From JAAZLA01 sp964560975 (GTDB taxonomy: Bacteria > Spirochaetota > Spirochaetia > Treponematales > Treponemataceae), in the NCBI GenBank assembly GCA_964560975.1, contig CAZLNE010000073.1:1-11261 (forward strand): a DNA stretch of 11,261 nt, written 5' to 3'. Shown in pieces: positions 6,694 to 11,261 of the stretch. Numbering within the stretch: position 1 is the stretch's first letter; each line of letters begins with the position of its first letter. The position numbers were made by a program, and so were the translations under genes. Under the pieces are notes generated by a model. It was not told the DNA's origin, made no database searches, and worked only from the letters and a program-made list of their open reading frames with translations.

Positions 6694-7897
6694 CTGCCTT
6701 TAATGCCTTAAGAATGCACAATTTTCCATCCTGATTAAGATCCACAATGTCACCTGCTTTGATGTCTGATGTTTTTAGCATAACAGGGCTTGAGAGTATT
6801 TTAATGACTGGCAAAAAAGGTAATTGTTCATTTGCTTTAGTTACTTGAGCTACGCAGCCATTGTTCAACAGTACAATGGTTCCTATGGGGTGGTAACCCA
6901 TAATACTAAGAAAGGATTGTAAAATATCAGGATCTAATTTTGAATCATCATTAAGTAGTAAAATTTTCATTGCTTCAAAACCGCCTAATGCCTTACTATA
7001 CGTTTTATATGACAACATACTTGTAAATGTGTCTGTTATTGCAAGAATTCTTGCGGTTGTTAAAATTCTATCACCCATTAGTCCATCCGGATATCCTGAA
7101 CCATTACATCTTTCATGATGCTGCATAATTGTCTGATACACTTCATTTGGAAAAAACAATACCTCAGAAGCAAAACGGGCAGATCGAAGGGGATGAAGTT
7201 TTAACAGGTCGTATTCACTTTTTGAAAGCTGTGTTTGTTTTTGAAGTATCTGATCTGAAACTGTAAGCATTCCGGCATCATGCAATAGTGATGCTATAAT
7301 AATTTGTATAGTAAATCGTTTGGATATTCCCTTATATTCTGCTATCGCAGCAGAAAGAACTGCACAGACAACTCCCTTTTGTGCATAACTTGCAGGCCGT
7401 AATTCAGTTAATATATAACTTATAGCATCCATCCAGTTTGGTGATATTAGAGAGTATATGAGTTCTGCTATTGAATCAACTTCAGATCGGGGTACTGGTT
7501 CGTTTGAAAGGATCGCCGCAAAAATATTTTGTAATCTCTTAATTGCAGTAGTAATATTTTTTGACACAATTTCATGTGTCGATGAAAAATTTTGTGAAAT
7601 TTGTAAAAGGGTATTATGAGAAGGAATTTGTGCAGTTTCAGTATCATTTATTTCTTCCAGCAGTTCTTCAAACTCATCCAGTTCCGAAACTTCCTCATCA
7701 AAGAGGGGGGCTGAGGGGTCAGTGTATAATGAACCGTATGTAAGAACATATGGAATTTTCCAGCGCACAAGTACATCTAGGTGAAGTTTTTTCAGCGGTT
7801 TACGCTTCGCAAGAAACATGTTCACACCATCATCAAAAAATAAAGGAGCAGAAAAAATCATTCCCTCATAAAGCTCTTCACTTTTTATTCTCTTCAT
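6671..7897 (-). CDS. HD-GYP-family protein with degenerate active site
   Basis: A 408-residue soluble protein. Residues 1-60 resemble the N-terminal module common in HD-GYP proteins, followed by an acidic linker (about 70-90), an HD-GYP domain (about 160-320) and a C-terminal segment (YHPIGTIVLLNNG and after) typical of the family. HD-GYP domains hydrolyse cyclic di-GMP. Metal-binding residues kept are His206-Asp207, His235, His260-His261 and Asp289, together with HHERCNGSGYPDG. However, HDxGK reads HDAGM (Met210), the second Asp of the usual DxxDAL reads Thr292, and the early HSxRVA histidine is missing. It may be a weak phosphodiesterase or a cyclic-di-GMP sensor. The start at 7897 has GGAGAG at 7904-7909; a TTG at 7933 lacks support. 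It overlaps the FlhB-like gene by 20 bases. Confidence 0.92.
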   Translation of the reverse strand: MKRIKSEELYEGMIFSAPLFFDDGVNMFLAKRKPLKKLHLDVLVRWKIPYVLTYGSLYTDPSAPLFDEEVSELDEFEELLEEINDTETAQIPSHNTLLQISQNFSSTHEIVSKNITTAIKRLQNIFAAILSNEPVPRSEVDSIAELIYSLISPNWMDAISYILTELRPASYAQKGVVCAVLSAAIAEYKGISKRFTIQIIIASLLHDAGMLTVSDQILQKQTQLSKSEYDLLKLHPLRSARFASEVLFFPNEVYQTIMQHHERCNGSGYPDGLMGDRILTTARILAITDTFTSMLSYKTYSKALGGFEAMKILLLNDDSKLDPDILQSFLSIMGYHPIGTIVLLNNGCVAQVTKANEQLPFLPVIKILSSPVMLKTSDIKAGDIVDLNQDGKLCILKALKADEYKVPA

Positions 7898-8138
7898 ATT
7901 CAACTCTCCGTATAAAAGCCAGTATTTTTGCAATTATCTCGTACGTTTCTTCCGGAATAAAATCACCAATTTCATATAGTGATAGTATTTTGGAAGTTTC
8001 GGGCTCAGATAAAACTGGAATTCCATGTGTCTTGGCTATTTCCAGCATTTTTTCTGCTAATTCGCCTTTCCCTTGTGCTGTTATGAGAGGGGCTTTTGAA
8101 CCTTCCGGGTACGATAAGGCTGTTGCGACTTTTTTCAT
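7878..8138 (-). CDS. Free-standing FlhB C-terminal-like protein (FlhX/YlqH type)
   Basis: An 86-residue protein matching the cytoplasmic C-terminal domain of the flagellar export-switch protein FlhB, without its membrane part. It starts (MKKVATALSYPEGSKAP) where FlhB continues after its self-cleavage site NPTH. It then shows the family's conserved track: GKGELAEKMLEIAKTHGIPV, the LYEIGDFIP turn, and a final amphipathic helix. Such solo domains are known as YlqH in Bacillus and FlhX in Helicobacter, where FlhX can stand in for the FlhB tail. Here it may take part in the switch of flagellar export specificity, probably with the FliK-like protein encoded just upstream, whose stop overlaps this start as ATGA. 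GAGGG at 8144-8148 is the ribosome site. The full-length flhB is not in this window. Confidence 0.93.
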   Translation of the reverse strand: MKKVATALSYPEGSKAPLITAQGKGELAEKMLEIAKTHGIPVLSEPETSKILSLYEIGDFIPEETYEIIAKILAFIRRVEYEENKK

Positions 8139-9103
8139 ACGGTACCCTCATAAAAACGTAAGGTAAGATTCTTACAAAAAATACCGTCTTCTGCCAATAC
8201 TTGTTCATACCTAATATCTTCAACGCCTTCACTTTTTAGCAACTTTTTTAAGTGTTCAGAATAAAATTGTATTTTATCATTGCTCAAGTTTGGAACAGTG
8301 CAATAGCTAAGCATTTTCCTTTGCCCCGCTTCATGCACTATGTATGATTGTAGCACAAAAAAAAATTTTTTCAAAGAATTATCGCATTCAATAATCATTT
8401 TTTCCATTTTTTTTAGTTCAGTATTAATGAGAATTTTTACAACCCCTTTAATACCATTTTTTATTGCGCCCCTGTCTTCCTTACTGTTTTGGTCCGAAAA
8501 GGGCAGTATAACCCAATGCAGGTGCCTTGAGCTTTTTTTATGGTTTAAATATGAAAGATACTCATTGTCTTCTTCGTTTAAGGTCGGATGAGCTCTTGCG
8601 TTTCTCAGAATGACACTCACTAATTCTTCTGTAGCTTCAACTTCCTTATCTGCAAGGAAAAGAATGATCTCGGCCGCATCTTTTTCTTGTCCTGGAAAAG
8701 CCGAGGAAAGGGCTCGTGCTTTTTGGGCAAGCTGTACATTTATTTTGATATTGAATTGCTGAAAAAATTGAATTATTCTTCGCGAAATGTCATCGGGAAT
8801 TAAACCAATTCTACTTAAAAAACTAATATCAGTGTGGTCTAAGCTTACAGCACTTGATTGTTCAAACATAGGTATAAGTTTAAGGATGGAATTTTCAATT
8901 TTTAACTGTGCTTTAAAAGAGGAACCTATAGATAGAGAAACGAGAGATCGAACAATAAATCTGTTTCCTGCGAAGGAGGCGGTATAGGAGCCATCGGGGT
9001 TCTGTTCTACAACACGGACAAAGACAATGTCTCCATCTTTTAAAACTGTATTTGAAAGAGAATTTTGAACTATAGAAATAGAATTAAATGGTTCCTGAAG
9101 CAT
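8135..9103 (-). CDS. FliK-like (flagellar hook-length control-like) protein
   Basis: A 322-residue protein with two parts. Residues about 20-78 form a beta-rich module (DGDIVFVRVVEQNPDGSY, then ASFAGNRF and LSIGSSFKAQL) like the N-terminal module of YlqG/FliK-type proteins. Residues about 195-322 (starting LHWVILPF) resemble the FliK C-terminal substrate-switch domain, with a beta core and a final helix-strand. The middle is mainly helical. No signal peptide is present. In flagella, the C-terminal domain of FliK contacts the FlhB tail to stop hook export; the next gene encodes a FlhB-tail-like protein, overlapping by 4 bases, which supports a related pairing. The ATG at 9103 has no clear ribosome site and follows a terminator by only 12 bases. 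The family assignment is moderate, since FliK-type sequences diverge strongly. Confidence 0.75.
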   Translation of the reverse strand: MLQEPFNSISIVQNSLSNTVLKDGDIVFVRVVEQNPDGSYTASFAGNRFIVRSLVSLSIGSSFKAQLKIENSILKLIPMFEQSSAVSLDHTDISFLSRIGLIPDDISRRIIQFFQQFNIKINVQLAQKARALSSAFPGQEKDAAEIILFLADKEVEATEELVSVILRNARAHPTLNEEDNEYLSYLNHKKSSRHLHWVILPFSDQNSKEDRGAIKNGIKGVVKILINTELKKMEKMIIECDNSLKKFFFVLQSYIVHEAGQRKMLSYCTVPNLSNDKIQFYSEHLKKLLKSEGVEDIRYEQVLAEDGIFCKNLTLRFYEGTV

Positions 9104-9109
9104 ATGGTA

Positions 9110-9138
9110 AGTATAAAAAAAAGCCCGCTGTTTGTACA
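9110..9138 (-). promoter_or_regulatory. Possible promoter for a leaderless FliK-like mRNA
   Basis: On the minus strand TATACT (9115-9110, 5 of 6 to the -10 consensus) follows TGTACA (9138-9133, 4 of 6 to the -35 consensus) by 17 bases. Initiation about 7 bases after the -10 would fall at or next to the A of the ATG at 9103. The hexamers overlap the rplS terminator hairpin and T-run, so the match may be coincidental. Confidence 0.3.
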
Positions 9139-9144
9139 GCAGGC
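9115..9144 (-). terminator. Intrinsic terminator after rplS
   Basis: On the minus strand GCCTGCTGT (9144-9136) pairs with ACAGCGGGC (9131-9123) around loop ACAA, followed by eight T (9122-9115). The stem is nine pairs including one G-U, which becomes an A-C mismatch in a plus-strand transcript. The structure is therefore tuned to the minus strand. It starts 7 bases after the rplS stop and ends 12 bases before the FliK-like start. Confidence 0.92.
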
Positions 9145-9150
9145 TTTTTC

Positions 9151-9519
9151 CTATTCAGAAACCCTATTTGCTTTTTTAATAATAAGCTCTTTAATTTTAG
9201 CAGCCTTACCAATCTTATCACGGATGTAGTAGAGCTTAGCACGGCGAACCTTACCAGGGCGAATAACTTCTACCTTAGCAATTCGGGGTGAGTGTAAGGG
9301 GAAAACTCGTTCCACGCCAACTCCGTAAGAGTTTTTGCGTACTGTAAAAGTTTTACCAATTCCTGAATTTTTGAAGCAAAGAACAAGTCCTTCATAGATC
9401 TGAATACGTTCGTTTTTTCCTTCAACAATCTTGAAGTGAACTTTTACAGTATCTCCAACTTTGAAACTTTCAATATCATCTCTTTTTTGAGATTCTTCAA
9501 TAGTTTTGATTAAATCCAT
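9151..9519 (-). CDS. rplS: 50S ribosomal protein L19
   Basis: Large-subunit ribosomal protein located near the interface with the small subunit. The 122-residue sequence shows the family landmarks: FKVGDTVKVHFKIVEGKNERIQ (about 20-41), the GIGKTFTVRKNSYGVGVERVFPLHSP core, and the C-terminal YYIRDKIGKAAKIKE. Length is normal (about 115-120). The ATG at 9519 lies 1 base after the trmD stop. Its AGGAG ribosome site (9529-9533) sits inside the end of trmD, 9 bases upstream, so the two genes are coupled. A strong terminator follows, marking the end of the ribosome-maturation operon. Confidence 0.98.
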   Translation of the reverse strand: MDLIKTIEESQKRDDIESFKVGDTVKVHFKIVEGKNERIQIYEGLVLCFKNSGIGKTFTVRKNSYGVGVERVFPLHSPRIAKVEVIRPGKVRRAKLYYIRDKIGKAAKIKELIIKKANRVSE

Positions 9520-9520
9520 C

Positions 9521-10261
9521 TCAGTGTTCTCCTATACGGGTTATTTCCTCAATCATTTTTTCGGCTTCTTTTGTAAGCTTTCCGTTATCGCGCGCCTTTG
9601 CAATGAGATCGGGTCTCATGCGCAGAGTTTTTGCCAGGCGCTGTTTTAAACGCCATGCGCGAATATTTTTATGATGCCCGGATAATAAGATGTCGGGCAC
9701 CTTCTGCTCCAAAAACTCTTCCGGCCGCGTATACTGCGGATACTCCAGAAGCCCGTCGGAAAAACTTTCTTCTTCAAGCGATTCGCTTGCAATGACACCG
9801 TCTATTAAACGGTATACTGCATCAATTATTACTGTTGCAGCCACTTCTCCGGAAGACAAAACATAGTCTCCTATTGAAATTTCATCATCGACATACGAAT
9901 CAATAATCCGCTGGTCAATACCTTCGTACCTTCCGCAGATTAGAACCAGATCGCTTTCCCGGCTTAATTCATACGCCATATTCTGAGTGAACTTTTTTCC
10001 GGAAGGTGTTACATAAATAACACGCTTTCTTTTTGGTTTCACAGAATTCAGCGCAGAGGCGAGCGGTGTAGTCATCATTACCATACCGGCACCGCCGCCG
10101 TAAGGACTGTCATCACAAGTTTTATGTTTATCCAGAGTAAAGTCCCGGATATTCACAAGATCGTAGGCAATAATTCCTTTTTGTACCGCCTTTGCCATGA
10201 TTGAGCTTTCAAAAAAAGCACGCGGTATTTCGGGGAACAAGGTCAGCACATGGAACTTCAT
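9521..10261 (-). CDS. trmD: tRNA (guanine-37-N1)-methyltransferase
   Basis: S-adenosylmethionine-dependent enzyme that makes m1G37 next to the anticodon of tRNAs such as those for Leu, Pro and Arg, preventing +1 frameshifts. It is a SPOUT (knotted) methyltransferase acting as a dimer. Visible motifs are DSPYGGGAGMVM at 51-62, the knot and SAM-binding segment CGRYEGIDQR at 109-118, SIGDYVLSSGE at 129-139, catalytic Asp169 in SFSDGLLEYPQYTRP, and LLSGHHKNI at 192-200. The 246-residue length is standard. GGAG (10269-10272) lies 7 bases before the ATG. The gap to rimM is 4 bases and to rplS 1 base, as expected for this conserved operon. Confidence 0.98.
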   Translation of the reverse strand: MKFHVLTLFPEIPRAFFESSIMAKAVQKGIIAYDLVNIRDFTLDKHKTCDDSPYGGGAGMVMMTTPLASALNSVKPKRKRVIYVTPSGKKFTQNMAYELSRESDLVLICGRYEGIDQRIIDSYVDDEISIGDYVLSSGEVAATVIIDAVYRLIDGVIASESLEEESFSDGLLEYPQYTRPEEFLEQKVPDILLSGHHKNIRAWRLKQRLAKTLRMRPDLIAKARDNGKLTKEAEKMIEEITRIGEH

Positions 10262-10265
10262 GGAC

Positions 10266-10895
10266 TTACTCCAGAATCCAGAGGTGCATCAGTTGGACTG
10301 TTTTACTTTTTAAGTCAACCGTACCGATAAACTCCTTACGGAAAGGAACTAAGACCTTTCGGTCCTTATTTCCATTTTTATCTGTGCTGTTTAGTAAAAC
10401 ATCCACACTCTCGGTTAAGGAAACCTCGAAAAGGTCTCCCGCACCGCCTTCCAATACGTCTGTAATGAAACCCACAATAATGGGTGCAGAATTCTCTGCC
10501 AGTTCTTTTTTGCCCGTTTTTTTGCCGTTTTCATAATACACAAGCGAGCAGGATTTTAAATCCTCAACATAGTATTCGTCCCTTTGTAAAGGACAGGCCT
10601 TGTCTTTAGGTACTACTATTTCAAAGCCCTTATATTTTTGAGCTTCGTCAATAGAATCAATACCTTTAAAAGTAAGTAAAAGAGAGGAAGCGCATCCCTC
10701 AACAGATTTAATATCAACCTGTTTCGTAATACTTCCCTTTCTTAAAGTTACACCGGAAAGATCTAAAAAATGTTCATATTCACCGGATGTACTTTCAACT
10801 TTACATGTACCCGCCAAACCATGTGTTCCGCGGATAATTCCAACAATCATTTCTGATTGTACAACCTTTTCAGGCTGCTCTTTTTTTTGCTCCAT
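10266..10895 (-). CDS. rimM: Ribosome maturation factor RimM
   Basis: Assists 30S subunit maturation by binding ribosomal protein S19 in the head region. The N-terminal domain begins after a 15-residue charged extension and carries VGIIRGTHGLAGTCKVES (18-35). The C-terminal PRC-barrel has VGFITDVLEGGAGDLFEV, KVLVPF and EFIGTVDL. At 209 residues it exceeds the usual ~170. The extra length comes from the N-terminal extension, a Lys/Gly-rich insert (YENGKKTGKKELAENSAP) at the start of the PRC part, and another (LLNSTDKNGNKDRK) in the barrel. Its ATG shares one base with the khpA stop (TGATG), consistent with translational coupling. It is followed by trmD after 4 bases. Confidence 0.95.
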   Translation of the reverse strand: MEQKKEQPEKVVQSEMIVGIIRGTHGLAGTCKVESTSGEYEHFLDLSGVTLRKGSITKQVDIKSVEGCASSLLLTFKGIDSIDEAQKYKGFEIVVPKDKACPLQRDEYYVEDLKSCSLVYYENGKKTGKKELAENSAPIIVGFITDVLEGGAGDLFEVSLTESVDVLLNSTDKNGNKDRKVLVPFRKEFIGTVDLKSKTVQLMHLWILE

Positions 10896-11128
10896 CAGTC
10901 CAGTATTTCCAGGCTGTAACGCTTACCGGTTTTACTGGCAGACGCACTTAATACAGTCCGTAAAGCCTTAGCTATGCGGCCGTACTTTCCGATTACTTTA
11001 CCAATATCGCCGCTTGCTACACGAAGCTCAATAACAGGGCCCCGTTCGCCTTCGACTTCTTGAACTGAAACAGCACTGGGATCACTGACCAATGATTTTG
11101 CGATGTATTCGATCAGGTCTTTTTCCAT
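10895..11128 (-). CDS. khpA: KH-domain RNA-binding protein KhpA (YlqC)
   Basis: A 77-residue protein made of a single type II KH domain. The RNA-contacting GxxG loop is GKYG (47-50) within GKVIGKYGRIAKALR. Family members bind RNA, and in Gram-positive bacteria KhpA pairs with KhpB (Jag) to affect cell division and translation; no khpB is in this window. AGGAG (11137-11141) lies 8 bases before the ATG at 11128. The gene sits 22 bases after rpsP and overlaps rimM by one base, the standard order rpsP-khpA-rimM-trmD-rplS. Confidence 0.96.
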   Translation of the reverse strand: MEKDLIEYIAKSLVSDPSAVSVQEVEGERGPVIELRVASGDIGKVIGKYGRIAKALRTVLSASASKTGKRYSLEILD

Positions 11129-11150
11129 TCCCCTTACTCCTTCTGCCCAA

Positions 11151-11261
11151 TTATTTTACAGTAAAGCTCTTCTTGTTGAAGATTTTGCGGACTGTGTCGC
11201 TTGGCTGAGCACCAACGCTTAACCAGTAGCGTGCACGTTCTTCATTAAAAGAAATTTGTTT
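11151..11261 (-). CDS. rpsP: 30S ribosomal protein S16, C-terminal part (cut by the window edge)
   Basis: Thirty-six C-terminal residues and a TAA stop. They read KQISFNEERARYWLSVGAQP and then SDTVRKIFNKKSFTVK. The RARYWLSVGAQPSDTVRKI stretch is diagnostic for S16, a small-subunit assembly protein. The remaining N-terminal part, the start codon and probably the operon promoter lie beyond 11261. It is the first gene seen of the rpsP-khpA-rimM-trmD-rplS operon, and the gap to khpA is 22 bases. Confidence 0.95.
   Translation of the reverse strand, partial: KQISFNEERARYWLSVGAQPSDTVRKIFNKKSFTVK

Noticed and set aside
7750..8166. Plus-strand reading frame of 138 codons across the HD-GYP/FlhB-like/FliK-like junctions
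   Set aside because: It is antisense to three supported genes with overlapping coupled starts; the peptide looks like reverse translation of those genes.
8005..8232. Minus-strand frame overlapping the FlhB-like and FliK-like genes
   Set aside because: Out of frame with both well-supported genes and without family resemblance.
10201..10536. Plus-strand reading frame across the trmD/rimM junction
   Set aside because: Antisense to two secure genes, Ser/Lys-rich low-information peptide, no ribosome site noted.

Overview
The window looks like chromosomal DNA from a spirochaete, most likely Treponema or a close relative. This is an inference from gene order (rpsP-khpA-rimM-trmD-rplS followed by FliK-like and FlhB-tail-like genes, an HD-GYP gene and yraN), moderate-to-low GC, and a family 3 binding protein with a non-lipoprotein signal peptide. 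No species can be fixed from the sequence. I see no insertion sequences, phage genes, CRISPR arrays or long repeats.

Left half, plus strand (1-5642). argG, a FlK-like hotdog thioesterase and argH form a compact arginine-biosynthesis cluster: argG and argH convert citrulline and aspartate to arginine and fumarate, and the thioesterase sits between them with no obvious pathway role. A three-gene polar amino acid ABC importer (binding protein, permease, ATPase) follows, perhaps from its own weak promoter. A tRNA-Leu(UAA) with a good promoter ends the rightward block.

Centre (5644-5690). A hairpin flanked by an A-run and a T-run separates the convergent gene blocks and can serve as a terminator in both directions.

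Right half, minus strand, read from right to left (11261-5701). The end of rpsP, then khpA, rimM, trmD and rplS form a tightly packed ribosome-maturation operon closed by an intrinsic terminator (9115-9144). A second packed cluster starts 12 bases beyond the terminator's T-run: a FliK-like protein, a free-standing FlhB C-terminal-like protein, an HD-GYP-family protein lacking several key residues, YraN (UPF0102), a 55-residue small protein too short for normal gene-finding cut-offs, and a CxxC/HxxC protein with a basic, Gln/Asn-rich tail. The first four of these junctions overlap (4, 20, 23 and 4 nt) and the last is 1 nt, so the six genes are probably cotranscribed and translationally coupled. 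The order resembles the Bacillus subtilis rpsP-ylqC-ylqD-rimM-trmD-rplS-rbgA-rnhB-ylqG-ylqH region, where ylqH also encodes a FlhB-tail-like protein.

The best candidates for something under-described are this coupled second cluster and the thioesterase inside the arginine operon.
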